Shown: positions 52,001-57,159 of the stretch, in pieces
How positions within the stretch are numbered: position 1 is the first letter of the stretch
How the letters are laid out: each line of letters starts with the position of its first letter
Source: Timema cristinae
Taxonomy: Eukaryota > Arthropoda > Insecta > Phasmatodea > Timematidae
Assembly (NCBI GenBank): GCA_039000515.1
Contig: JBCFYV010000012.1
Location: 83,368,193-83,432,192, forward strand
Direction of reading: 5' to 3'
Length of the DNA: 64,000 nucleotides
Notes under the pieces: model-generated
What the model was told of the DNA's origin: nothing
The model's database searches: none
What the model saw: only the letters and a program-made list of their open reading frames with translations
Program-made: the position numbers and the translations under genes

Positions 52001-55000
52001 CATTATTTAAAAGTAAAATATATTAGGAAAATAAGCCACTTACAAAATTGTTGCACATAATTTATAGGCCTAATACAAAACTTAGGCTGGTCTACAAATT
52101 TTCAATCAAATACAGTAATACAGAAAACGGCCAACTAACCTGATGGAGTCTTGAAGTTCTTTCGGCATGGTCGGCATTCAGCCGACTTTTTATCAATATT
52201 TTTACTAAAAAAATTCCACACAGTACTTCTTTGCCGATTAGTATTTGCACAATCACCACTGGTTTCACCCTGCATACTGTTAAATTAATTGTTCACACAC
52301 GAGGTACGACTCAATCAAATAGACGCTCAAAAAACACGTGATCTACGTTCTAGAAAATAATATATCCTTTTATTTTTTAAAGAAAATATATAATATTTTA
52401 AGTTATTAACAGCAATTATCATCTATAGTGATGACGTTAAGTTTTTTTAGTATAATTATTAGGCACGTAGTGTTCCTTACTCTCGCATGCGCTCGGCTAT
52501 CGCTCATCTCTGGCTATATCCATATACTCGAGCCGCGCACGCGCTCAACTATCGCTCAACTCTGCCGATATCCATATACTCGCACAGACAGGAGTTTTGG
52601 TCATGTAGTAATTAAACAACTAAAATGTCTGCTTGCGCATATGAATTCAAAATTATTACAAAATATTTTTAATAACTAAGAAACACTTTAAAAGTTTAAA
52701 CTGGTCGAAAATTTTAAAAATATTACTTTTATTATTTATTTTATCTACACTTTCAGTTGGTACTAATGAATGTTTATCAATACGGTATTATCATAATGTA
52801 ATGGCCGTCTTGAAAATCACAACGTTAAGAAATTTTATCAGTTGCCCATAATAATAAAAATATTTTTTAATTCTTAAGGTACCGTACTTTGGTTTAACTC
52901 TTGTTGAAACCAGACTGTAAGTAAATCATTATCAAGGCTTCGAATGGACCGAAGCTTCGAACGGCAGCCGAAGCCAAACATAGGTTCGAATCGAATACGA
53001 AGTACCCTGAGATTCGATTCGGCTTCGAATTTTTCGAAGCTTCGCACACCCCTACCCGCTAGTATAATTTTTTTATTTAGTAAATAATAATAATAATAAT
53101 ATATAATACTAGAGTGACTAAATATGACAAATAAGCTAAGAAATAAACTCGAGATTGTCTTTTTAATATTAATATTAATATTAATAATAATAATTTGTTT
53201 GTATAAGTATTATATGGTTCACAAGATTTTCAAGAACAGGTAAACCCCACATCGGTGAGATGGGCTCCTAAACTTTCAATTCTAAGTAGTTTCCAATAAA
53301 ATAAGATATTATAATAAAGTTTAAATTCCTTATAGTTAATAAACAAAAGGTTTCTCCTCTGATAGTAACTTAATGTGTTTCCAATTTTAAACTCAAGCTA
53401 TTTTAATGGATTTTTGATTGTAAAAGAAAAGAGTGTTATAGAAGAAGATGCATGCCCTCTGCACTCTTCCCCTAAGATCCACTTCTGTCGATAAAATAAG
53501 TGACAACGACATCATTCATGCACAAACTAAGGCTCAACACCTCAACACCCTCGATCAAGTTAAGAACCTCATATTATGTAATATGGCTCACTCACTGAGG
53601 GTGACATTAGCGGTGGCAGGCCAGCTGGTCACCTTGCCAGAAACAGTCTTCACGACCACCTGGTATGTCCTCCCAGGCTCTAGGTTGTCTTTGAACTGCC
53701 ATGTCGTGGGTTCGTCCCTGAGGCGGGACACTGCAGCAGCGCGGCGAGCACTGATCAGAAGCTGATACTTGTCAAACTCACTGGACAGAGCACACAAAGA
53801 TAGTTAGCTAGGCGATGGACGTTTAGCACAATTATACCCTCCTTTCTCTCCTAAAAAAACCACTTTACACTGCACTTAACTTCCTTTCCACCAACAATAA
53901 TACATCACTGTACACATACAAATATATTCTGTGGATACAATATTATTTGATATATTTGTATGTTCATAACACGGGTTATCAATGACTTGAAATAGTGGTG
54001 GCAGTGATGAGGCAGTAAAAATCCCATTTGGAAAACAAACCTCAGTGCATCTGGCCAGGATTCCTGGCTTGCACATTAATCGTGATTAAGTGTAAATAAA
54101 TCTCAACAAATGTTACAGTAAAATAATTAATTTGCGACTATAAAATAATTTAAAGTATACTTGTGCACAAACATGTCTAACTACTTATCTGAGCTATCTG
54201 TATATTTACACCAATTGGGGTGGGGATGAGAATGGTAGAATTTAGAGGGAATAAGCTTGAATTTGGATGAAGAGAGAGTGGGAAACTGTACAAAAAAAAC
54301 ACCTTAGCAATCCCGCCTGAGGTTAGAGTCTTAGCCTTCCATAACGGCAACCAGACTAAACAATACTGACAAGAATTTTAGTGGTAAGTGATGATATCTT
54401 AGATTAAGCTAGTTTGTACCACCAAATCAATAATACTAAGCTACAACTTTAAGAGCATGAGAGTCTGGTAAAGTTTTGATGGTAGGTTGACTAACCTGGC
54501 ACCAGCAGGTGGCTCCCAGTGGGCGATAAAGGATTGAGAAGTGACCGCGTCCTGGTTAAAGGTGACATTCTGGGGCCTAAGTGGCACGGTGCGGTATTGC
54601 GCTGTTGTGGGGGCTGACACTTCATCTTCACTCACAGTCTGCACTGAGATGTTGTACGCTCGACCTGTGTGGGTGATGCACACACAACATTCATGTTATT
54701 CATGTCCTGGAATAGAGGGACCACAACTCACCTGGTTCACACCTTATGAAGACTAAATTTTCAACACCATTAAGATATGAGCTCCTTAGAGATAGAGGCT
54801 CAATATCACTCTACTATGATTCATTGATCTGATACCAGGAGTTGTGTTTTTAAGGTGCTTGTTATCCGTCCTTAACAAACCACCTCAACCTCACCTGGTA
54901 CAAGTCCTTTGAATGCAGCCTGCGCTGGTCCAGGAGGTTCCCCCTCCTTCTCGACATAAAGTACGCTTTCAACAGCGTCCTGGGATCAATGGACACCTTG

Positions 55001-56946
55001 TAGTGGGAGTAGACCCCCGTGGGGTATGGTGGCTGCCAGAGCACAAGGAGGGTCGTCTCGTTGCGAAACCACACAATGAACTTGCCAGGAGTGTTAGGCT
55101 CTGAAAGGGGCAGCAGTTGAAAATTACTTATAAATATAAACACTGCTGCTGCACACTTCACTTTAGTGCTGGGGTCTGCTGGCTCTAAGAACTTAAATTT
55201 AACTAACTTAAGGAAAAGGATGAGGCATGATTTCAACAAACTTGTTGGCATATGAATAGTAGAGTAGGCGCAGTAGTCAAGGGTTTGAAGGTGTACTTAA
55301 CACAACAACAAGTGCAGAGTTTCTGCCAAAACTTGATTGTATTTTAAATGGTGCTAGGAAATAATTTTGTTCTAAGGCGAGTGCCAAAATTGGAAAACAA
55401 AATAGTATAGCTCATTTAGATGTTTAAAAACAGGATAGACTTTATGAAAAAGTAAAGATCTTTTTTACTTTCTTATATAGAGAAAATATGTTAAGTGTAA
55501 AAATTGTACCTTGAGATTATGATTTATATTGACATTTTATGCGCCCCACTTCACAAACACAAAAAAGTGGTATTTACAATCATTTATGTCTTTACCTGGC
55601 ACTACAGTTGAAATGGTTTGATGGATTTCGTTCAGATTTGATATCTAGGATATTTGTTTTATGGTCATACCTTGAGACAAAATTGATATTTTTATTTAAG
55701 CTTTAAAATTAAGGGTAGTGTACTGATGAGCTATTTTTTGAAAATTCAAAATTTTACATAAATTGCTCTTCTAATTTTGTTCAACGTGGGTATCTAGGGA
55801 GTGTTTAAAATTCTAAATAACATTGTATAGTATTTTAAAGTTAAATTAATTTAAGAGTAGTTTACAGATAAATACGTTTTGAAAATATTGCTCCAACTGT
55901 AATGAGAAAGTATACAATTATGTTATACCATTTTCAAAATTTATTTCTTATATAAAGAATCCCTTTTGTAAATTCCTCTCAATACGATGGTGTGTGGTAA
56001 GGTTGATACTAACTGGTAGTGAAGTTGCGTGAAGTGTAGGCCACACTCTCCTTGTTGTCATACACGTGAACAATTGGACTTGGTAGGAAGACCCTGGTGT
56101 CAAGTTTTGAAGAGAGTGGTGGAAATCACTCTGCTCTACTACCGCAGTGCTGGGGGCTTTGTGGGGCTCCAGCAGGTTCAACATCTGCCAACAAACAGCC
56201 AGGTATTCATACAGCCTGCCAGATCTAGTTAGCGTTAACATATCCAGCCTGAATGATAGCAGAGGCCGCAGTTTGCTCCTGATCAATATACTACTGCCAA
56301 TACCAGGTCATCCTGCCCCACTATAGTTTACCTTGAGTTTGAAGCTAGTGAAGTGTCCCTGGACAGGAGGACTCCAGGAGACGTGAGCCACCTTGCCGCT
56401 GCGCACATTCACCGACAGGTTGGACGGAGGATCAGGGGCTGGCAAAAACAAGGACATTTTAACAAGATAAATGACACAAAGTATAAACACGATTGTATTA
56501 TGTATATGTGATTAGGTTTAAACTAAACTGTATTTAGATGGTGCATGTGCTTACTGAAAACTTGGTACACAATTACAGTGCAGGAAAATATATGTGAATA
56601 TGAATTGTATTACTAAATAAAAAGAACGTTTCCATAGGAATTAAAGACAGTTTGTCAGAATTAAATACTTCTTCTGCACATTTCCCAAATTACCTGTGGT
56701 TATGGAGGCTGTCCATGTCAACCAGTCGTTAAGGCTGCTGTTGGAGTAGTACAACCAGAACTCGTACTTGGTCCCAGGGAGTCCCCGAGAGAATTCGATC
56801 ACGTCCCCGATGTCCTGGGCGGAGAAGGTGGTGTTGGGGGCGGGAGAACCATGGGGCGGTGTGTAGTCCAGACGGTAGAAGCTGCCTTCTTGACTCAATG
56901 GGCTGTTCCCCGGGATACGGATAACTAGGTCTGCACACTGGCACAC
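14871..56946 (-). CDS. Ptp10D: Receptor-type tyrosine phosphatase, Ptp10D/Ptp4E ortholog (27 exons, 5' end missing)
   Basis: Spliced from 27 exons, this encodes about 1,520 residues. Order: N-terminal [10 protein letters not shown] region, about eleven FN3 repeats (to about residue 1,155), one transmembrane helix (about 1,160-1,185), then one phosphatase domain (about 1,215-1,510) with [12 protein letters not shown], the WPD loop (TTWPDFGVP) and the active-site loop [10 protein letters not shown], and a short tail ending [10 protein letters not shown]. Residue-level similarity to Drosophila Ptp10D runs through every exon. The fly protein is an R3-class receptor phosphatase on axons and epithelial/tracheal membranes; it binds the ligand Sas and restrains EGFR signalling. 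All introns are GT-AG with consistent phase. Six exons contain a frameshift (near 56,065, 54,982, 46,967, 43,090, 39,482 and 22,226), five of them single-base losses. With no splice-site damage, assembly error is likelier than gene death. The exon for the signal peptide was not found. The gene could equally be called Ptp4E-like, since flies have two paralogs. Confidence 0.93.
15490..15700 (-). mobile_element. SINE-B (tRNA-derived), diverged
   Basis: It shares the arrangement of the better copy at 60,845-61,097: the tail-side ACACTAATGAGG, the body AACTATCTCCATATTTGTGTG and GAGAAACCAT, and a diverged B box (GCGTTCGAACACCAACCTCC, read inverted) at the right end. It lies in minus orientation and has many substitutions, so it is an old copy. 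Confidence 0.55.
17590..17680. repeat. AT and AC microsatellites
   Basis: An (AT)n run at about 17,600-17,630 is followed by interrupted (AC)n at about 17,643-17,680. The AC run directly abuts the left end of the hAT relic. Confidence 0.9.
17680..20281 (-). mobile_element. Decayed ZMYM-type hAT transposon
   Basis: The left end CAGGCCGTATTTAGGG and the inverted right end CAGGGCTATATTTAGG resemble hAT terminal repeats of the CAGGGC type. Between them the minus strand carries pieces of a ZMYM/DUF4371-type transposase. The flanks are simple repeats, so no target duplication can be confirmed. The element has many frame breaks and is inactive. Confidence 0.7.
18080..19610 (-). pseudogene. ZMYM/DUF4371-like hAT transposase relic
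   Basis: Frames must be switched several times. [20 protein letters not shown] and LKIDNC are followed in the next frame by [12 protein letters not shown], the catalytic-aspartate block of this family. Then come [20 protein letters not shown] and [19 protein letters not shown]. Near the end lies ERSFS, the start of the C-terminal dimerisation region. These blocks appear in the order expected for zinc-finger MYM-type 1-like transposases. The frameshifts show it is dead. Confidence 0.75.
20340..20543 (-). mobile_element. SINE-B (tRNA-derived) copy
   Basis: In minus orientation it carries a diverged A-box region near 20,530 and a B box read inverted as AGGATTCAAACCTCATCTC. These are followed by the family body GGTTTCTCC...CCACACAAATG. 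It is moderately diverged from the copy at 60,845-61,097. Confidence 0.65.
22025..22259 (-). CDS. Ptp10D: Ptp10D exon: P-loop and end of phosphatase domain
   Basis: The acceptor GTATCAG is followed by T, which completes the serine codon of [10 protein letters not shown]; the catalytic loop is thus split between two exons. Downstream it reads [39 protein letters not shown] and the Q-loop glutamines, closing the domain. One base is missing at about 22,225-22,227 (GTFIT then LDRIL lie in different frames). The exon ends GFEG|, donor GTTCGT, which is weak. Confidence 0.92.
22911..23303. repeat. Fold-back repeat: inverted pair plus a third direct copy
   Basis: The stretch 22,911-22,991 is the inverted repeat of 23,009-23,090, with arms of about 80 bp around a short loop. 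The loop sequence (CCTAGGGAAAGAGGAAAAATG) and the right arm appear again as a continuous, diverged copy at about 23,197-23,303. Between them, 23,103-23,166 is another inverted repeat (CCACCTCATTTTTTA and its mirror). The block lies in the intron within the phosphatase domain. Confidence 0.8.
23357..23505 (-). CDS. Ptp10D: Ptp10D exon: WPD loop to catalytic HC
   Basis: Reads [17 protein letters not shown], then [17 protein letters not shown] and ends PIVVHC plus AG of the next codon. The WPD aspartate is the general acid, and the final cysteine is the nucleophile of the phosphatase reaction. The acceptor is TTTCAG and the donor GTAGGC. Frame is intact. Confidence 0.95.
23590..24160. repeat. 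Degenerate tandem repeats in intron
   Basis: Imperfect copies of CTTGTTAAGGAGGGTAATGT with TACTCTTGTGGAG occur at about 23,605, 23,665 and 24,085-24,150. A second motif, ATGCCTCTAGAAGTTATTTG, recurs at about 23,758, 23,870 and 23,920. Spacing is irregular, suggesting an old, eroded minisatellite. It reaches up to the donor of the next exon upstream (24,165). Confidence 0.55.
24165..24422 (-). CDS. Ptp10D: Ptp10D exon: phosphatase core
   Basis: Begins [15 protein letters not shown] and contains the DDFWRMCWE segment, [18 protein letters not shown] and the YYGDI strand, all conserved phosphatase blocks. Length is 86 whole codons, phase 0 on both sides, acceptor TTCCAG and donor GTGTGT. Confidence 0.95.
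25105..25430 (-). repeat. Tandem repeat made from exon end plus 5' splice site
   Basis: Five imperfect copies of about 50-64 bp run leftward from the exon ending at 25,368. The exonic copy reads CTACATCAACGCCAACTATG then TACCG|GTTAG; copy 1 (junction at 25,304) keeps YINANYVP but has a mutated donor. Copy 2 (25,246) keeps TACCG|GTTAG. Two further copies are partial. Coding sequence for the phosphatase motif has therefore been copied into its own intron. Confidence 0.85.
25368..25623 (-). CDS. Ptp10D: Ptp10D exon: start of phosphatase domain
   Basis: Reads [35 protein letters not shown], the pair [18 protein letters not shown] and [13 protein letters not shown] and YINANYVP are the hallmark substrate-recognition motifs of classical phosphatases. 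Incoming phase 2, outgoing phase 0, frame intact. The donor GTTAGT is directly followed by tandem copies of the exon end. Confidence 0.95.
26346..26618 (-). mobile_element. SINE-A (tRNA-derived) with 12-bp target duplication
   Basis: Read on the minus strand it starts GGTGACCTGGTGGTCTAGGG, contains a B box close to GGTTCAATCCTCG and ends in an (AAT)n-type tail. AATAAAAAAATA flanks it on both sides (26,334-26,345 and 26,619-26,630). The body includes the conserved CCCGTTCGGGTTATACGCAC block near the tail. Confidence 0.9.
27805..27945 (-). mobile_element. SINE-B fragment
   Basis: Carries GGAAACCATTTAGGAAAATC and ACCCTCAGTACACC, as in the copy at 60,845-61,097, then a decayed tRNA-like region. 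Minus orientation, tail part missing. Confidence 0.55.
28642..29138. mobile_element. hAT-related MITE, older copy
   Basis: Ends TAGGAGTGTGCAAAGC and, inverted, TAGGAGTGGGCCAGG resemble the TAGGGGTGTGCGAAG ends of the hAT element at 49,263-53,054. Internal blocks (CCTGAGCTGTTATCTGCATT, GATGAAATATTACAAACAAT) match the MITE at 32,616-33,059. No clean target duplication, so it is the older of the two. Confidence 0.65.
29234..29402 (-). CDS. Ptp10D: Ptp10D exon: transmembrane segment
   Basis: Encodes the end of the ectodomain (DADNTP), a hydrophobic helix ([20 protein letters not shown]) and then the stop-transfer run [10 protein letters not shown], followed by [11 protein letters not shown]. The hydrophobic span followed by arginines places the FN3 repeats outside and the phosphatase inside. 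Acceptor ACACAG, donor GTAGGC, frame intact. Confidence 0.95.
30080..30281 (-). CDS. Ptp10D: Ptp10D exon: membrane-proximal FN3-like region
   Basis: Reads [34 protein letters not shown] and [13 protein letters not shown], closely matching the juxtamembrane domain of the fly protein, including the two cysteines. Acceptor GTGTAG after a (GT)n tract, donor GTGAGT. Confidence 0.95.
30634..30744 (-). CDS. Ptp10D: Ptp10D exon: juxtamembrane strand
   Basis: Reads [20 protein letters not shown] and [16 protein letters not shown]. 37 whole codons, phase 0 at both borders, acceptor TCCCAG and donor GTATGT. Confidence 0.95.
30986..31022. repeat. (TA)n microsatellite
   Basis: Nearly pure alternating TA in the intron between two ectodomain exons; polymorphic length is likely. 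Confidence 0.9.
31498..31604 (-). CDS. Ptp10D: Ptp10D exon: FN3 strand
   Basis: Reads [20 protein letters not shown] followed by [16 protein letters not shown]. It completes a codon from the previous exon (G|CC) and ends in phase 0 at GCA|GTAAGT, a near-consensus donor. Confidence 0.95.
31865..32024 (-). CDS. Ptp10D: Ptp10D exon: FN3 C-terminal half
   Basis: Reads [38 protein letters not shown] and KQKMPIL. The [11 protein letters not shown] segment is the conserved F strand of an FN3 domain. Acceptor CTCCAG, donor GTAACA, frame intact. Confidence 0.94.
32427..32543 (-). CDS. Ptp10D: Ptp10D exon: FN3 N-terminal half
   Basis: Reads [20 protein letters not shown] and [19 protein letters not shown], with the FN3 B-strand tryptophan. 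39 whole codons. Donor GTGGGC is weaker than the others. Confidence 0.94.
32616..33059. mobile_element. hAT MITE with 8-bp target duplication
   Basis: The element begins TAGAGGTGTGCGGAGC and ends ACACACCCCCA; TTTAATAA flanks both ends (32,608-32,615 and 33,060-33,067). The ends resemble the hAT at 49,263-53,054, so that family could have mobilised it. It has no coding capacity. Confidence 0.85.
33068..34472 (-). other. Ptp10D intron, no recognised content
   Basis: AT-rich intron sequence between two FN3 exons. TAGGGGTATGTGAGTAGG at about 33,689 resembles a hAT end, but a matching partner was not established. Confidence 0.4.
34473..34667 (-). CDS. Ptp10D: Ptp10D exon: FN3 domain
   Basis: Reads [20 protein letters not shown], then [19 protein letters not shown] and [10 protein letters not shown]. 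65 whole codons, phase 0 both sides; acceptor TTGCAG, donor [26 protein letters not shown] is nearly identical to the fly sequence as I recall it. Confidence 0.95.
34668..35495 (-). other. Ptp10D intron, plain sequence
   Basis: AT-rich intron with nothing recognised; it runs into the far end of the 45-bp minisatellite. Confidence 0.5.
35497..37538 (-). repeat. 45-bp minisatellite containing the 5' splice site, about 45 copies
   Basis: The minus-strand unit is GTTATTTGAGGTAAGAGTAA plus CCAAGTAGCAGGGGCTTGTG plus GGGTT. The array starts exactly at the donor of the exon ending at 37,539. The exon end TTTTGAG|GTGAGA is the first, most diverged unit; the next junction (37,494) is 45 bp further. 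Variants across the array are GTAAGA, GTAAAA and GTGAAA. Most copies differ by one or a few bases. Copies near the exon are the most diverged and the middle is homogenised. Long open frames on the plus strand are by-products of the 45-bp period. Confidence 0.95.
37539..37636 (-). CDS. Ptp10D: Ptp10D exon: FN3 N-terminal half
   Basis: Reads [20 protein letters not shown] and [13 protein letters not shown]. The first codon is split (T|AC). Acceptor TTTCAG; donor GAG|GTGAGA is the starting unit of a 2-kb array of donor copies. Confidence 0.95.
37740..38125 (+). mobile_element. LINE 3' end (ORF2 C-terminus and tail)
   Basis: The plus strand reads [20 protein letters not shown] and [16 protein letters not shown], the C-terminal signature found in many non-LTR retrotransposons. 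A tail of ATTATTATT-type repeats follows at about 38,105-38,118. A TGA replaces the expected TGG just before YGHV. It is truncated at its 5' end and lies antisense to the phosphatase gene. Confidence 0.8.
38186..38357 (-). repeat. 30-bp tandem repeat starting at a splice donor
   Basis: About six imperfect copies of GCCAGGCATAGACTAGTGG plus TGAAGCTTCCT (minus strand) start seven bases after the exon ending at 38,358, directly behind GTGAGTA. The copies differ at many positions. Confidence 0.75.
38358..38636 (-). CDS. Ptp10D: Ptp10D exon: complete FN3 domain
   Basis: Reads [58 protein letters not shown] and [18 protein letters not shown]. Split codons at both ends fit the neighbours. Acceptor TTTCAG, donor GTGAGT, frame intact. 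Confidence 0.95.
38637..39358 (-). other. Ptp10D intron, plain sequence
   Basis: Short AT-rich intron without recognised elements. Confidence 0.5.
39359..39651 (-). CDS. Ptp10D: Ptp10D exon: FN3 domain, frameshifted
   Basis: Reads [33 protein letters not shown] and HTKNMTESN. The frame then changes near 39,479-39,486 and continues [20 protein letters not shown] and FIHTVSY. One base is missing, probably a G in a G run. The length is 293 nt where the phases require 294. Confidence 0.93.
39690..40335 (-). repeat. 20-bp G-rich minisatellite, about 32 copies
   Basis: The plus-strand unit is GGGGCAGGGTGTGACAAGA with GACAATA variants. The array ends about 16 bp from the donor of the exon at 40,352-40,515 and fills most of that intron. 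Each unit has a run of four and a run of three G on the strand that is template for the gene. Confidence 0.95.
40352..40515 (-). CDS. Ptp10D: Ptp10D exon: FN3 C-terminal half
   Basis: Reads [40 protein letters not shown] and RPQEVNQTI. Acceptor TTGCAG, donor GTGAGT, frame intact. DMTPGEKY is the conserved FN3 turn. Confidence 0.95.
40516..43066 (-). other. Ptp10D intron (2.5 kb)
   Basis: AT-rich. At 41,264-41,410 it holds a half copy of the hairpin MITE seen at 8,301-8,500 (GGTCTAACCTAACTATCCTT and CTAAGCCATTAGGCAATAAT). A slightly GC-richer patch occurs at 42,340-42,480. No gene is recognised. Confidence 0.6.
43067..43170 (-). CDS. Ptp10D: Ptp10D exon: FN3 N-terminal half, frame disturbed
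   Basis: Reads [20 protein letters not shown] and RWEPP, then hits TAG at 43,094-43,096. A second frame resumes with SEYSIR up to the donor CG|GTGAGA, fitting the next exon. The net error is one extra base or two missing bases at about 43,085-43,096. The splice sites are intact. Confidence 0.88.
43171..44165 (-). other. Ptp10D intron, partial copy of the acceptor region
   Basis: About 95-110 bp upstream of the acceptor at 43,171 an imperfect copy of the junction appears (GTGGATTTGGAATGTGG near 43,260 versus GTGGATCTGAAACACATG at the splice site, plus strand). A sequence starting at 43,661 (TAGGGCTGGGGCTTTTGAAT) resembles a hAT-type MITE end. Otherwise plain. Confidence 0.4.
44166..44306 (-). 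CDS. Ptp10D: Ptp10D exon: FN3 C-terminal half
   Basis: Reads [39 protein letters not shown] and PHAYFQAV. Both split codons fit the neighbours. Donor GTAAGT is near consensus. Confidence 0.95.
45440..45552 (-). repeat. Triplicated exon end and splice donor
   Basis: AATGATACAG|GTCAGTTG at the exon border (45,553) is followed by AACAATACAG|GTCAGTTG (junction 45,496) and AACTATACAG|GTTAGTTG (junction 45,448). Spacings are 57 and 48 nt, both multiples of three, and the sequence between them is open in the exon's frame. Confidence 0.9.
45553..45675 (-). CDS. Ptp10D: Ptp10D exon: FN3 N-terminal half
   Basis: Reads [40 protein letters not shown] and T, ending in a split codon G|CT. Frame intact. 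Donor GTCAGT is followed by two in-frame copies, so longer forms ending at 45,496 or 45,448 are possible. Confidence 0.94.
46398..46566 (-). CDS. Ptp10D: Ptp10D exon: FN3 C-terminal half
   Basis: Reads [40 protein letters not shown] and [12 protein letters not shown]. Acceptor TTCTAG, donor GTGAGT, frame intact. Confidence 0.95.
46720..46815. repeat. Degenerate three-copy tandem repeat
   Basis: TGTTATAACAATTTCTTTTG, TGTTATAGCCATCTCTTACT and TGTTATAACAGTTTCTCGG follow each other at about 35-40-bp spacing, 70 bp into the intron. Confidence 0.5.
46885..46990 (-). CDS. Ptp10D: Ptp10D exon: FN3 N-terminal half, one base missing
   Basis: Reads PLPVHNL, then after a frame change [20 protein letters not shown] and SVQDGFK. 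The break lies in the run CTTGGGAAG (plus 46,961-46,970); one extra G restores the frame. The phases of both neighbours require 107 nt, whereas 106 are present. Confidence 0.9.
46991..49254 (-). other. Left part of a 6.6-kb Ptp10D intron
   Basis: Mostly plain AT-rich sequence. At 48,490-48,525 a hAT-like end (inverted CAGGGCCGAGCCAGCAGTG) is visible. At 48,610-48,800 there are short duplications such as CCACCTTCCTGCCCAGATTT, present twice. Confidence 0.5.
49608..52275 (-). pseudogene. hAT transposase with BED zinc finger, one in-frame stop
   Basis: Exon 1 (52,140-52,275) starts [16 protein letters not shown] and encodes the first half of a BED finger ([13 protein letters not shown]). Exon 2 (51,289 down to 49,608) supplies the histidines (LLNHLQKH). 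Joined, this makes 605 codons, usual for ZBED-type hAT enzymes. Catalytic acids are visible in [21 protein letters not shown] and [15 protein letters not shown]-like and dimerisation blocks end the protein. The only defect is TAG at 50,466-50,468 between LQERM and [14 protein letters not shown], in an otherwise continuous frame. The enzyme would excise and reinsert the element; as written, the product lacks the C-terminal third. The stop might be a sequence error. Confidence 0.92.
51570..51700 (-). mobile_element. SINE-B fragment nested in the hAT intron
   Basis: Contains GAGGAACCATTTAGAAAAAT and ACCCTCAGTACACC and then a diverged B box (AGGATTCAATCCCC). It lies between the two transposase exons. 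A separate hAT-like motif, CAGTGGCGGATCCA, starts at about 51,752. Confidence 0.5.
53596..53780 (-). CDS. Ptp10D: Ptp10D exon: FN3 C-terminal half
   Basis: Reads [40 protein letters not shown] and [15 protein letters not shown]. Acceptor GTCCAG, donor GTGAGT, frame intact. [13 protein letters not shown] is strongly conserved with flies. Confidence 0.95.
53781..54495 (-). other. Ptp10D intron with SINE-B remnants
   Basis: A SINE-B remnant lies at about 54,193-54,360 (GAGAGTGGGAAACTG, then ACACCTTAGCAATCC). A second, weaker one lies at about 53,965-54,080. Both are in minus orientation. Confidence 0.5.
54496..54664 (-). CDS. Ptp10D: Ptp10D exon: FN3 border region
   Basis: Reads [36 protein letters not shown] and [12 protein letters not shown]. 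Split codons fit on both sides. Frame intact. Confidence 0.95.
54895..55100 (-). CDS. Ptp10D: Ptp10D exon: FN3 domain, one base missing
   Basis: Reads [20 protein letters not shown] and [18 protein letters not shown], then after a frame change [20 protein letters not shown] and AAFKGLVP. The break is in GATCCCAGGAC (plus 54,977-54,987); a fourth C restores the frame. The donor is GTGAGG. Confidence 0.93.
55101..56013 (-). other. Ptp10D intron, plain sequence
   Basis: AT-rich intron without recognised repeats. Confidence 0.5.
56014..56184 (-). CDS. Ptp10D: Ptp10D exon: FN3 domain, one base missing
   Basis: Reads [20 protein letters not shown] and QVQLFT, then in the next frame [17 protein letters not shown]. 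The break is at CAC|GTG near 56,065. The length is 171 nt where the phases require 172. Acceptor TTGGCAG, donor GTTAGT. Confidence 0.92.
56332..56438 (-). CDS. Ptp10D: Ptp10D exon: FN3 N-terminal half
   Basis: Reads [20 protein letters not shown] and [15 protein letters not shown]. Incoming phase 1, outgoing phase 0. Acceptor TGCCAG, donor GTAAAC. Confidence 0.95.
56694..56946 (-). CDS. Ptp10D: Ptp10D first exon found: N-terminal ectodomain
   Basis: Reads [40 protein letters not shown] and [19 protein letters not shown], then [16 protein letters not shown] follows the signal peptide in the fly protein, so only the leader exon(s) should be missing. Acceptor CCTCCAG; an imperfect copy of this acceptor (CATGTCCTCTAG) lies about 47 bp further upstream. 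Confidence 0.94.
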
Positions 56947-57159
56947 CTGGAGGACATGGGACATAACACATCAATAGATACTTCATAACTAGAGGACATG
57001 AGATATAGCACCTCAACAACAAACGTGCACATACAGGTTCGAGTAGGGATGGAAAGCGGGACAAAACTTTTTTAGTTGACACTTAGCAGCTAGTGGGGAC
57101 TTTAGACTGAAAAGTGGCCAGTAACTAGCTAATAGTGGCACTAGAATAAAAGCACAAAC

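Larger units (their letters stand above)
49263..53054 (-). mobile_element. Nearly intact hAT (ZBED-type) transposon
   Basis: Terminal inverted repeats TAGGGGTGTGCGAAG and CTTCGCACACCCCTA are perfect, and CCCGCTAG is duplicated exactly on both sides (49,255-49,262 and 53,055-53,062), the 8-bp duplication of hAT. The 3.8-kb element carries a two-exon transposase on the minus strand. Subterminal sequence is rich in TTCGAATCGAA-type motifs, probable binding sites. Exact ends and an almost open gene point to a recent insertion in the phosphatase intron, same strand as the host gene. Confidence 0.95.
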
